A stretch of DNA of 26,476 bases from Mastigamoeba balamuthi (taxonomy: Eukaryota; Evosea; Mastigamoebida; Mastigamoebidae). The DNA is taken from the NCBI GenBank assembly GCA_902651635.1, contig CACRSC010000016.1, positions 80,484 through 106,959 on the forward strand, given 5' to 3'. Within the stretch, counting starts at the first letter, position 1; the number at the start of each line of letters is the position of its first letter. The notes under the pieces are model-generated. The model was not told the DNA's origin. It worked only from the letters and a program-made list of their open reading frames with translations, and did not search any database. Below, in pieces: positions 1 through 9,172 of the stretch. The translations under genes and the position numbers were made by a program.

Positions 1-217
1 GACTGAGACGCTGAGACACTGATACACTGTTGTCAGAACACAGATACTGAGACTGATAGTGGGACTGAGAGACACGGACACAGGGACATAGAGACACAAT
101 GGAGGACAGAGACATTGAGACAAAGAGGGACAGAGACTGAAACTGAAACTGAGAGTTGAACTGAGACTAAGACGACGGAGACCGGACCCGCTGAGAGGCC
201 GGGGAGAGCAGCCGCAC
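1..217. repeat. degenerate purine-rich simple sequence
   Basis: About the first 180 bases are an imperfect run of short units such as GACTGAGA, GACACGGACA and GAGACA. On the minus strand the tract is pyrimidine-rich and follows a GTGCGG donor at 217-212, so it most likely lies in an intron of the VIT-vWA gene. Reading frames through it are low-complexity artefacts. Confidence 0.7.
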
Positions 218-1727
218 TCGAGTGCTGGCGGACGAGGGCGATGCACTGGTCGCGGTTCTCGACGCCGCCGTCGGTGAGCACGAAGACCTGCCGCGGGACG
301 CCCGGGCGCAGCGGGGCGCCGAAGACGGCGGCGAGCGGGTCGTAGACGTTGGTGCCCCCCATGTCCCCCGCGATACCGTCGATGTACGCGCGGGCCCGCG
401 CCAGCGCCTCGTCGCTGACGGGCTGGCACTCGTCGAAGAGCCGCGCGAACGTGGTCCCGAACTTGACGACGTTGAAGAGCGAGCGCCCGGGGTCCATCGT
501 CTCGACGAGCGCCCGCACCGTCGCGCGCAGCTGCTCGGCGCAGCTCTGCATGCTGCCCGAGCAGTCGACGACGAAGACGAACTCGGAGCGCGCCGTGCTC
601 GACTCGAGCCGCGGGTAGAACGTCAGCATGGCCACGGCCGCCCCGCCCTCGCCGTCGCGGACGACGCGGGCCGACGGCTGCCCGCCCTCGGCGAGCTCCA
701 CGTCGAGCACAAAGTCCTCGCCGGGCGCGGCCTCTGCGCGGTGCCGCACGACGGTGGCCCCCGCGGGGTCCGTGCCGAGGGCCTCGAGCGCGTGCGAGGG
801 CGAGGAGACGGCGCGGACGCCCGCCGAGCAGCGCACCGACGCCGTCACCGAGAAGGCCGCGGCAAAGTGCTCTGCGAAGGCGGCCTGCGAGGGCTCCGCG
901 GGGGCTGCGAGGGCCAGGGGCTGCCCGGCGCCCCGCAGGACCAGGCGGAGGCCCGTGCGCGGCAGCGGGAGGGCCTGGGCCTCGGTGACGTAGGAGAGCT
1001 CGACGAGGGCGTCGGCGCCCGGGGGCAGCGCGCCGACGCTGACGCGGAAGGCGTCGCGGTGCTCGTCCGAGCGCTCGAGGAGGAACGCCCCGTGGCCCGC
1101 GGCCAGGGCGTCGTCGTACCTGCCCTCTGCGCTGCTCTTCTCGTCCAGCTGCGCCTCGATCACGCGGTCCCCGATCCCTGCAGGCAGGGGGGGGGAGCCC
1201 AAGTCAATTGTTGGTTTCCCCCTCTCCCGAGCTGTCGTTTCTCGCTCGATTTTTCTCGGCGATCTGTCGGGTTCAGCGCCGGCCGATTGGCCTCTCGCGC
1301 GCCCTCTCGCCTCTTGGACAAGTCAATTGACGATTCTCTCGTTTTTCCGGAGAGAATTTCGTGTTTCTTCTTCCATCCCGTCAACGTCCGTCGGCGTCCG
1401 TCGGTGCCCGCCCGTTCTCGGGCGGGAGAGCGCCGCTGCCCGCCGGGAGCGCAGGGGCGGCCGCGGGGCACACGGCGGGGGAGCGCGCGGGCCGCGTCAG
1501 ACGCGGTGGACGCGGCGCGCACGGGCGGAGAAGCGGGAGACAGACGCGTTGTCGTCGAGGAGGAAGTCGAACGTGGCCTCGACGTCGCCGCCGGCGGCCC
1601 CGTCGTTGCGGTAGCGCTGGCGCAGCGTCACCTCGGCCGCGAAGTCGGCCACGCGGACGTCGTACGAGAGGCCCGTCAGCGGCAGGGCGGCCCCCGAGGC
1701 GCTCCTGAGCGACCCGCAGCGCGACAT
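218..1727 (-). CDS. VIT + von Willebrand factor A domain protein (3'-partial)
   Basis: Exon 1 is 1727-1523 and exon 2 is 1177-218. The intron (1522-1178) has a GTGCGC donor and a CTGCAG acceptor, and joining in phase 1 restores the VIT sequence FSAR/IGDRVIEAQ. The VIT domain covers about residues 10-130 (LPLTGLSYDV, QRYRN, EGRYDDALAAGHGAFLLE). The vWA domain starts near residue 266 with an intact MIDAS: DCSGS at 273-277, Thr in MGGTN near 344 and Asp in LTDGG near 371. The Met at 1727 is preferred because it sits just before the conserved VIT start; an in-frame Met exists at 1778. A probable donor at 217 ends exon 2 and the remaining exons lie beyond the window. The family includes VWA5A-like and inter-alpha-trypsin-inhibitor-like proteins, which usually mediate metal-dependent protein contacts. 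No signal peptide is visible, so a cytosolic form is likely (inference). Confidence 0.93.
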
Positions 1728-1785
1728 GGGGCCCGTGGGGTCTCCGGATCTGTGTGGCGTGTACCCAGATTCCGCCAAATCGTCG

Positions 1786-1793
1786 TGACGTCA
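1786..1793. promoter_or_regulatory. palindromic CRE-type site TGACGTCA
   Basis: A perfect TGACGTCA octamer lies 59 nt upstream of the preferred start codon of the minus-strand VIT-vWA gene. It is the consensus site of CREB/ATF-type bZIP factors in other eukaryotes. Function here is inferred from position and from similar motifs near other starts in the window. Confidence 0.45.
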
Positions 1794-2513
1794 TGCATGA
1801 AGCTGTGTGACGCGAATCTTGGACACTTTCTGCAATCAGAGGGGGGCAAGTGCGCTGGATGGGATTCAGGGCAGTGGGCAGTCTGGGAGCCATGACGCTA
1901 GCTCAGGGCACCTCCTGAGCAGCCCTCAGCACCGTGTCCTCGCTGCGACCGCCCCCAGCGCTTCGCCACGATGGCTGGCACAGCATAGCACTGCTCATTT
2001 GGTGCCTAGCCAAGCGTGCGAAGGACCCTCTGGTACCATGCCAGCGACTGCATTCCGTCCTACGCAAGTGTGATGCCCTTCCCACGCTTCCCCCCACCCT
2101 TGCTTCTGTGCGGAATCACTCACTGACATTTCCTTGAAATGGCCTGCTTCCCAGCACTTGCCCATTGCACATTGCTCTTCTTTCTTTGCGAACTGTGTAT
2201 CTCACAAAACGGAATTGCACACCGATGGCGTGGTGTTGCCATGCCCTCGGTGGGAGCAGAGCAGCCTCGATGCTCTTCATGGTCATATGCGAGGTATAGG
2301 GCCAGATGGAAGGGCCATTTTTCGGGAATAACTTCACAGGAGGAAGTTTTGACGTTTTCTGATAGCTGTCGGTGGGGAGCCGGGCAGCAACAGTTTGCCT
2401 GTCCTTGTCTCCCCATGTACTTGCCGGCGGGGCACAGGCACAGGGCAGCGTCCGCAGGCAGCTCCGGGCGGGAGAAGGGGGCCCAGATATTCTGCGTGCA
2501 AGATACGGGCGGC
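1794..2513. other. intergenic region between divergent VIT-vWA and SUMO genes
   Basis: Composition drops relative to the flanking exons and no reading frame shows recognisable protein features. It presumably holds both promoters and 5' leaders. Confidence 0.6.
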
Positions 2514-2521
2514 CACGTCAG
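2514..2521 (+). promoter_or_regulatory. CRE-like motif CACGTCAG upstream of SUMO
   Basis: CACGTCAG lies about 67 nt upstream of the SUMO ATG, similar in position to the TGACGTCA of the divergent neighbour. Just before it, at about 2500, is AAGATACG, one half of a palindrome found intact near 3879 and 24395. Confidence 0.35.
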
Positions 2522-2587
2522 AGAATGGACACCAGATTTTTGTGTGGCTCTTTTTTTGTTCAAAGGAGAGCAGCAGAGGAGCACAGA

Positions 2588-3608
2588 ATGTCGAGCGAGG
2601 AGGCCGCGCGCAGCAACGCCACCGAGGCGCCCGAGGAGAAGCCCCAGCTCAACGCGGCCGGCGACAAGCCCGCGGCGCCCGCAGGCGGTGCCCCCGCGGC
2701 AGGCGAGCACATCAACCTCAAGGTGGTGGGCCAGGTGCTCCCTGCCTCACTCCTCCTCCACACTCCGCACACCAGGGGAGGGCGGGGCCACGCTGCAGCA
2801 GAGGGAGCGGAGAGCGGTACACAGCCAGAGGCGAGAGAGCGGAGAGCAGAGAGCAGAGAACCAAGAGAATCAAAAACACAACAAACAACAAACACAATTG
2901 CCCGGCGCAGACGCGATGCGACGTGACACCGGGGGGGCAAGAGGGCGGGAGGGAGAGGGAGAGGGAGAGATGCACAGAGGTGCAGAGAGAGAGAGAGAGG
3001 CAGCTGACGACCCCTGCAGGACGGGACGGAGGTGTTCTTCAAGATCAAGAAGCACACGGCGCTGAAGAAGCTGATGGACACGTACTGCCAGCGCCAGGGC
3101 ATCGTCCCCTCGAACATGCGCTTCCTCTTCGAGGGCAAGCGCATCAACGCCGACCAGTCCCCCAAGGACGTGCGTACCCCGCCTCTGCCCCTCTGCCCCC
3201 GTGGCTCACTCGTCGTCGCACCGCGCAGCTCAACATGGAGGACGGCGACATCATCGGTGTGTTGCCCTCTTCTCTCTCTTCTCTCCTCTGCTCTGCTTGT
3301 CGCTTCCCGTTTTGCTCCTCTGCTCTCTTTCTTCTTCTCCTCCCCTTTGCTGCCCTCCCCCGCAGCGCCTCCCTCTTCCTGCCCCCTGCGGAGCAGAGAG
3401 CAGCGGGTGGCCACTGTGGCCTCGGTGACGGCGTCTCTGTGTTGTGCACTTGTTTTCTTTTCTGCGTTGGCTGTTGTGCCTGTGGGCTCTGTGGATGTGT
3501 GGATGTGTGGATGTGGGGCTCTGGGCACGGAGATGTGCTCTCTGACACGGGTCGCTCCCACCCCACGCAGACGCCCTGCTGCAGCAGGTCGGTGGCCGCC
3601 GCTGCTGA
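2588..3608 (+). CDS. SUMO: SUMO (small ubiquitin-like modifier)
   Basis: Four exons: 2588-2734, 3020-3169, 3229-3256 and 3571-3608. Introns start GTGCTC, GTGCGT and GTGTGT and end GCAG; the spliced protein is 120 residues. Residues 1-39 are a disordered Ala/Glu/Pro-rich N-terminus. From residue 41 the ubiquitin-like fold is nearly textbook SUMO: HINLKVVGQ, DGTEVFFKIKKHT, then MRFLFEGKRI and LNMEDGDIIDALLQQVGG. The mature C-terminus is the di-glycine at 116-117, followed by a three-residue propeptide (RRC) that a SENP/Ulp protease would remove before E1 charging by SAE1/SAE2 and transfer by UBC9. Exon 3 encodes only nine full codons. Intron 1 is purine-rich on the sense strand, unlike the pyrimidine-rich introns elsewhere. 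It acts in nucleus and cytosol as a covalent protein tag. Confidence 0.97.
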
Positions 3609-4574
3609 GGCGCCCCAGGTGGCCCGCAGAGGCCCTCTCTGTGCAGTGCGCACACGCGGCGCGTCGTACACCCTCGTCTCTCTCCCTCTCCACCCCCGCA
3701 AGGACAACTCGAATATAGCAGGGGCCCCACTCCGGACTGTGCGGCCAGCCCCCCCAGACGCGGCGCCTGGGCCGCTGCGTGCTCCCACTGCGCACAGCCC
3801 TTCTCTTCGCTTCTCTTCTCTTCCCTTTTCCTCGCTTTTTCACCCACACAGGGGGTGCGACATGACGCCAGCACCTGCAAGATACGCGTATCTCCTCCCA
3901 ATTAAATCAGACGCTGCCTCTGCGTGTGCGAGTGCAGCCCCGCAGTGGGCCGACGTGCGCACTGCTTGGGGGGGGGATGCCCGTGGGCCATGCCCCACGC
4001 CTCGTGGGCGTCTACGACCGGCGATCCGGAGGGTCGGAGCCAACGTGGGCGCAGAGCCCACCAGAGAACCCATGGGACCACACTGAGCACGCAGACACCC
4101 ACCCCCCTTCTCTCTCTCTCGCTGTGGGTCGGTGCAAGAAGCCACGGCCAGGGCAGATGCGGCCAAGGCAGGAGAGGCCTTGGAGCACGGGGGCTGGACC
4201 CCGCTGGTGCTGAGCCCCATAAGTGGCCCGGAGGCTCCGTTGTCTCTGGTGCCCCGTGCGTGGCTCTCTGGGTGCCACCAGTGTGGGTGCACAGCAGGGG
4301 CTGCTGCTACTTCGCACAAGCGCACATTGGTTCGACTCCATTAGCAGGGGGTGGCCTCGCCCCTCCCTGCTGCTCGCCTGGTAGAGCACAGTGCAGCGCC
4401 CCGCAATCACCCACTCCACTTTCTTTTTAATTTAGAGGCGAGGAGGCGAGAACGGTGCCTGGGGCTCCTCTGGCTCGCACTTCACGCAGCCTCTTGCACA
4501 GGGCCTCCTGGGAGTGCGTGGGCCCGGCGCCCTGGGGGCAGCAGAGGCGGCAGAGCAGTGGTAGTGGCAGTCTG
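3609..4574. other. intergenic region, no confident gene
   Basis: Contains the SUMO 3' flank, a possible ATTAAA polyadenylation signal (3901-3906), C/T-rich tracts and the palindrome at 3879. Several frames are open on both strands but none shows family features or a convincing splice structure. A D-arm-like and a B-box-like sequence near 4328-4390 do not build a tRNA. Confidence 0.5.
3879..3893. repeat. palindrome AAGATACGCGTATCT, copy 1
   Basis: Matches 15 bases of the 16-base perfect palindrome at 24395-24410. Flanking sequence is not shared, so this is a short dispersed motif and not part of a longer repeat. Confidence 0.6.
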
Positions 4575-4580
4575 TTTATT
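4575..4580 (-). terminator. AATAAA polyadenylation signal
   Basis: The minus strand reads AATAAA about 115 nt past the stop of the 5223-4696 gene. It is the only canonical signal found right behind a gene in this window and supports that gene being transcribed. Confidence 0.45.
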
Positions 4581-4695
4581 GATGCACACTTGCGGTTTCT
4601 CAGTATTGCTGTCCCCCCGCCCACACCAGCCCCTCCGGTGTGGCCCACGCGAGACTCCAGGCACCCCAGCCTGCTCAGCCCCTGTGCCCGCGGCC

Positions 4696-5223
4696 TCAGC
4701 AGAGGGCGCAGGTGCGGGCAAAGTCGAGGTCTGCGGGGAGGCGTGCGCGGCGGAGCTTCCAGAAGAGGGTGGCGCCCAGGGCCCACTGCTCGAGGAACGC
4801 CTGCTCCCACGCCTCGGGCAGCTCGCACGGCTCCACGCCCAGCCTCGCGCAGGCCCTGGCCGCCGCCGCGCCCGCGTCCCACGCGAGGCAGGCGTCTGCG
4901 TCGGCGTGGCAGCGCAGGGGCTGCTCGTCCGGGTGGTCCGCGAGGCCGCGGGTCGCGTAGAGCCAGCAGTGCAGCAGGGCGCCCGCGGGGCCGTCGTCGA
5001 GGGCGCTGGCGGGGCCCAGGGCGGCCACGAAGCCCTGCTGGACGACGTACTCGCGCTGGGCGTGGCGCAGGGCGACGTCGCGGGCGAGCGCGACGACGTG
5101 GGGGCCGTCCGAGGGGCGCGGGACGAGGGCGTCGCACAGCCGCTCCAGGGGGTCCACCAGCGCTGTGGGCTCCGCCGACCCGTCGCGGGGGTCGCGCACC
5201 GGCGGCAGCGTCGCGAGGGACAT
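4696..5223 (-). CDS. uncharacterised 175-residue protein
   Basis: A single open frame of 175 codons from ATG at 5223 to a stop at 4696, with strongly G/C third positions like the confirmed exons nearby. I do not recognise the family. The sequence is soluble-looking and mostly helical by composition, with a Trp/Cys-containing core (LLHCWLYATRG), an acidic His-containing stretch (RCHADADACLAWDAG) and a C-terminus ending in CALC. There is no signal peptide or membrane segment. A GTGCGC donor-like string lies early in the frame (PPVRD), but the frame continues openly, so I keep one exon. Support comes from composition, length and the downstream AATAAA. It could be part of a larger gene whose other exons I missed. 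Confidence 0.55.
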   Translation of the reverse strand: MSLATLPPVRDPRDGSAEPTALVDPLERLCDALVPRPSDGPHVVALARDVALRHAQREYVVQQGFVAALGPASALDDGPAGALLHCWLYATRGLADHPDEQPLRCHADADACLAWDAGAAAARACARLGVEPCELPEAWEQAFLEQWALGATLFWKLRRARLPADLDFARTCALC

Positions 5224-5259
5224 GGGGGCGCCTGTGCTGCTGCTGTGGTGTGGGCTGCG

Positions 5260-5680
5260 GGTCCTGCGAGCTGTGGGGCTCTCAGTGTTTGTTGTGGTCT
5301 CCCACGGCCAGATTCGATACTAGATTTCTCAGAGATTTACAATTGGGACACGTCACAGGGGTTTTTTCGATGAGCTGTGCTGTGTACTGCTGTGTGCTGT
5401 GGTCCTGCGAGCTGTGGGGCTCTCAGTGTTTGTTGTGCTGGCGATTACTGCGAATACTGTGGTCTCAGAATTCGACACGATATTTCTCAGGGATTTCCAA
5501 TTTGGGCACGTCACATTCCCCGATGTGTACTGTGTGCCCCGATGTGTACTGTGTGCTGCGGTCCTGCGAGGTGAGGGGCTCTTTGCGTTGCAAGTGCTGG
5601 GCGGGATTGCTGTGTTCTCGCACTCGTGATTTCGGTAGATTTCCAGTGTTCCTACACGTCACGATTTAATGGTGTTCTAG
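5260..5680. repeat. three degenerate tandem repeat units with CACGTCAC motifs
   Basis: The marker GGTCCTGCGAG starts at 5260, 5401 and 5560 (spacing 141 and 159). Each unit continues with CTGTGGGGCTCTCAGTG-like sequence, an AT-rich stretch with GATTTC or ATATTTC, and a CACGTCAC octamer at 5349, 5507 and 5655. Copies 1 and 2 are closest and copy 3 is more diverged. The array lies just upstream of the minus-strand gene starting at 5223, so it may be a multi-copy promoter region or a decayed repeat. Confidence 0.8.
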
Positions 5681-6207
5681 TTCTCTTTTGGATGCGGGGG
5701 GCGAGCGGCGGGGAGAGTCGCGGCTGCGGCGCTCGCAGGACCCAGGTCCTCCCGCCCAGCGGGATGCGAGAAGGGAGGCATCGACGAGAAGGGCGCTGTG
5801 GTGGATTTGACTTTTTCCCGGGTGACGCTGTGGTTTCTCTTTATCCGTTTTGGGGCAGCAACACCACTTGTAAGAGTTGCAGTCGAGCTGGGGCGAAGCG
5901 AGGGCGTGCCGCGCTCTCGTGCGGGTCCCGCGCCGCGGCATCTGCCCGCCTCCGGCCCCCGCGTCTCGGTAGGGGGCCCAATTCCCAGGAAATATCGAGA
6001 TATTTGTGCACTTGTGCTGCAGCAGAATACCTGACCTGGGTGAAAAAGTTCAGTTAGCGTGAACCCCTGACCTCGTGGGGTCCCTCTCCGCCCGCACCTC
6101 CACCGCGCGATTCCCGCTCCACCCCGCACGCTGACCCGCAATCGCGCGCCACCGCCGCTCGCGGAGCCCTCCCAGCGTCTCTCCCAGCCTTTCTCAGTCT
6201 CTCTGCT
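5681..6207. other. intergenic region and 5' flank of the VPS9 gene
   Basis: No gene is supported. It contains a near-perfect palindrome AAATATCGAGATATTT (5990-6005) and a pyrimidine-rich leader just before the ATG at 6208. Confidence 0.5.
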
Positions 6208-7707
6208 ATGGACATCTGCAAGTCCGAGGCCACAATTCAGCTGGCCTGTCCGGAGATCGCCCAGAACGCGGCCCGCGGACTGACGCCGTCGCTGGGCGGC
6301 GTCGCCGTGCAGCAGCTCTCCGAGTGCGTGCTGTCCGCGGAGGCCGTGGACGCGATCGCGCGGTGCAAGGACGCGGCGACGATGCGCGAGTGCATCGACG
6401 GCCTCGTGCTCAGCGCAGGCGAGCGCATCGAGGGCTCGGCGCTCTGGCCCGTCGCCACCGACGACGAGAAGAGGGGCCTCGTGTGGCTCGTCGAGGACTA
6501 CGTGTACTCCAAGGTCCACGACCTGTGCGCCAGCTGCAACTCTCAAACACAACCGCCATTGGCTTCCCAACCGCCTTTTTCCGGGGGGCTGTGCGGCTGC
6601 ACTCGCTGCCGGTGGAAGTTCACTGTTGTCTGAGGCCGACCTAGCTCAGTCGGTAGAGCGCACGGCTCTTAACCGTGTGGTCGAGGGTTCGACTCCCTCG
6701 GTCGGCGTCTTTTTCCTAAATTTCATTTATTTTGCTGACCCGTTCTCGCTCTTCGAAGGGCGTTTGGGCTCGTCGAGGACCCCGCCAAGGACGAGGAGAT
6801 GCGCGGGCGCATCGAGAGGCTGTCGTTCGTGATGCCGGCGCACCTGGAGATCCCCGAGAGCGACTGGGACAACGCGTGCTGGTCCGAGGCCATCGAGATG
6901 CTGCTCGACGTCTCGCGGGCGTCGTCGCCCCGCCGCAAGCTGACGGGCGTCGTCGGCGCGGCCCGCGCGCTGATCCAGTCGATCGAGCCCGAGGGCGACA
7001 AGGGCGTGGGGGCCGACTGCTTCCTGCCGCACCTCATCTACGTGGCCATCCGCGCCAACCCCGCGAGCATCGTCAGCAACATCGCGTTCATACACGAGTT
7101 CCTCGGCGAGGACGCGGACCCCGAGGGCGTCTACTACCTGACGTCGCTCGAGGCGGCGCTCGAGTTCATCGGCAACGTCGACGCCTCGCAGCTGCGCATC
7201 GACCAGGAGCTCTTCGACCGCCTCGCCAGCAACGAGGAGCCGCGGGCCAACGCGAGCCTCCCGATGCAGAAGCGCACCGCGGGCAAGGCCTACCGCGTCT
7301 GCGGCGTCGACCCCTCGCAGCGCAAGCTCATGCGCGTGCTCGGCGTCGCAGACCCCGCGGCCCTCAGCTCGCCCAAGTCGGCGCTGCTCGCAGCCCCCGA
7401 CGACGCCGACGACTGCGAGGCCGCCGCCGGCAGCGGCAGCGCGGCGTCGACGCCGACGACGGGGCCCCGGAGCCCCAGGGGGCTTGCCAAGACGCGGTCC
7501 GCGCTGGACCTGCTGTCGCCGACGCTGGCGAGGCTGCACCTGCTGCACACGCGCAGGCCCAGCAGCGGCAGCGGCAGCGGCAACGGCAGCGGCGGCAGCA
7601 GCGGGGCGGGCAAGGGGGCCTGGCCGCAGAGGGAGCTCGTCGCCGAGCTCGAGAAGAGGCTGCAGAAGATGAAAAAGGACAAGGCAGCGGGCAGCAGCCC
7701 CTCGTGA
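6208..7707 (+). CDS. VPS9-domain protein, putative Rab5-family GEF
   Basis: Exon 1 is 6208-6524 and exon 2 is 6759-7707, giving 421 residues. The intron (6525-6758) has a GTGCGC donor and an AAG acceptor, and phase 2 joining gives SKVHDL/AFGLVEDP, as expected for the helical bundle before a VPS9 core. The VPS9 domain spans about residues 95-250: VMPAHLEIPE, the signature GADCFLPHLIYVAIRANP with Asp192, then YYLTSLEAALEFI. In Rabex-5 the equivalent Asp and Tyr/Thr drive nucleotide release from Rab5-type GTPases, so it probably works on early endosomes. The N-terminal 90 residues are unrecognised helix. The C-terminus (about 330-421) is low complexity with a Gly-Ser run, then a basic charged helix. 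There is no RUN, ankyrin or A20 finger within the gene. The intron hosts a tRNA gene in the same orientation. Confidence 0.93.
6635..6707 (+). tRNA. tRNA-Lys (CUU), inside the VPS9 gene intron
   Basis: A complete 73-nt cloverleaf: acceptor GCCGACC/GGTCGGC, D-arm GCTC/GAGC, anticodon arm ACGGC-TCTTAACCGT with anticodon CTT, and T-arm GAGGG/CCCTC around TTCGACT. No intron and no encoded CCA. A T-run (6710-6714) follows as Pol III terminator. It differs at one T-loop base from the copy at 16613. It lies wholly within intron 6525-6758 on the sense strand. Confidence 0.97.
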
Positions 7708-8072
7708 GCCGCGTTGCGCTGGCGCTGGGCTGCCCCGGCCCCTCAACGCACCACACGCACGCCGTGCTCTGTCTGTATTTGTACGCTACGAGTACGAATG
7801 ACGCCGACTTCGCATTACCCCACGTATCGCTCGTGGCCTGCTGCGAGTGTTCGCCGTTCCGCGTGTGCCGGGTGCGCCTCTAGGTGCTTCCTACTGGCGA
7901 AGGATGCTCGCGTGTGGTGACCCCGTGGGCCTTGAATTCAATTTGTGGCAATTCCCGCGGGTGTTTGTTGGCCACTTCTCTGATCTTGGTTTGTAGAAGC
8001 AATTGACAGCGGCAGACATCCTTTCGCACATCGAGAATCACACCCAGGTCCACCTGGAATTAAGCCCTGGCA
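7708..8072. other. 3' flank of the VPS9 gene, no gene seen
   Basis: No open frame with protein features and no canonical polyadenylation hexamer was found. A CAATTG hexamer occurs at 8000. Confidence 0.5.
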
Positions 8073-8272
8073 ACCCCAGCGCCCCTGCCCAGGGCCACCA
8101 ACGCCTCAGCGGTGCTGCTCGAGGTGGCTGCCGAGGCTTGCAGTGCTGAGCGGTCGTCCCTCAGGGCCCCCTCGGGCCTCGGCCAGGCACAGCCCCAGCT
8201 CGAGGGGTGCCCAGCGCGCTGCCCAGGGCTGTGCTGGCCTCGAGGCAGGGGACAGCGCTCGCGAGGTCCGTC
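8073..8272 (-). pseudogene. rearranged relic of the Sel1-repeat region of the 9173-10732 gene
   Basis: Read on the minus strand this stretch matches two blocks of the intact gene: about 10417-10532 (GACCTCGCGAGCGCTGTCCC onward) and about 10578-10640 (the block ending GGGGTTGCCAGG). Between them a roughly 42-nt block matching about 10538-10578 is flipped to the plus strand, bounded by short CTCAGC/GCTGAG inverted repeats. Frames are broken, so it is not a functional exon. Confidence 0.8.
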
Positions 8273-9094
8273 TGGGCACCGCCTAGTCGACCGCGAGGCG
8301 TACGTATCGAGAGCAGAGCCCTGTGCTGATGGGGTAGGGGTAGCATGAAGGGAGCTTTCGAGGCACTAGATAGAGCGCCTGTCTGGCAGCCCCAGCAGGC
8401 ATGGACTGAGCGCCACTCCTGTCGCCGCGTCCCCGACGTCCCCAACCCACAACAAGAAGATAGAGAAGACCTCAGAGTTCCGATTATCTCGCAGACTACC
8501 GACAAACAAATAATGGACAGAAAAATGAGGACTTTGGCTCCTTGAGCTCAGGAACTGGGTCTATCCTCAACAGCTCCTCGGGCCCGAGGCCACGGAACCG
8601 ACCAGTTGGCCACGATTGTACATGTCAAGCCTGCTGGGCAACTGATCAGCAGACGAGCCCGTGCGACTGACAGCGCTCACGCTCGACCTCCTCGATGAGG
8701 GCCTCGAGTGCGGCACTCTCACTCTGAGGACCGCGAGAGCAACATTCTACGCTGAGCTCCTGCAGGGCCTCTCTGACGGGGCCTCCCTGCCCCTCATCTC
8801 ACGCCGATGCGGCTCCTCGTGGCGGTCGTCTCACGCGTATACAGCAATGGAGTGCGCGGCGCTGCCTGTGTGAGATCCATTGGCCCTGGCATACTTTGCT
8901 CTGCGGGAGCCGAAATAAGCCAGGGGGACACAGTCTATCGTGAGAACAGTTTCTCAACAAGAGACTTCGGGTGTGCCACATCTGGCATAGAATCAGAACG
9001 GAAATGGCGATGAATGGTTCGACCCTCCGGCGCAGAACGTGGGCCATAATAACAAAGCGGGATAAATGGCCCCCGATGAGAAATGGACCACCAA
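8273..9094. other. intergenic region with a weak short frame
   Basis: One plus-strand frame (about 8661-8873) reads like a helical peptide fragment (LTLDLLDEGLECGTLTL) but has no match I recognise and no ATG start. It may be a further decayed piece. Nothing else is supported. Confidence 0.4.
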
Positions 9095-9144
9095 TGACGT
9101 CTCAGGTACTGGAAATGGCACCGTGTCGGTATCTCGTTATAAAA
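9095..9144 (+). promoter_or_regulatory. CRE-like site plus TATA box
   Basis: TGACGTCT at 9095-9102 is followed by TATAAAA at 9138-9144, which lies 29 nt before the ATG at 9173. The order and spacing suggest a core promoter with a very short leader and support that ATG. Confidence 0.5.
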
Positions 9145-9172
9145 CTTCTGAGACAACATAAATTAGCGACCA

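Noticed and set aside
1-217. CRISPR-like or telomeric repeat at the window start
   Set aside because: Units are short, irregular purine-rich simple sequence without conserved repeats and spacers.
222-1895. Long plus-strand open frame opposite the VIT-vWA gene
   Set aside because: It is the antisense shadow of GC-rich codons; the minus strand carries recognisable VIT and MIDAS motifs.
3926-4213. Short plus-strand frame (about 95 codons) after SUMO
   Set aside because: No start context, family match or splice support; it turns into low-complexity Arg/Pro sequence.
4316-4430. B-box-like GGTTCGACTCC followed by a D-arm-like GCTCGCCTGGTAGAGC and a T-run, as in a circularly permuted tRNA gene
   Set aside because: Acceptor halves can be paired, but position 8-9 spacing, the T-stem and the anticodon stem fail, so no complete cloverleaf forms.
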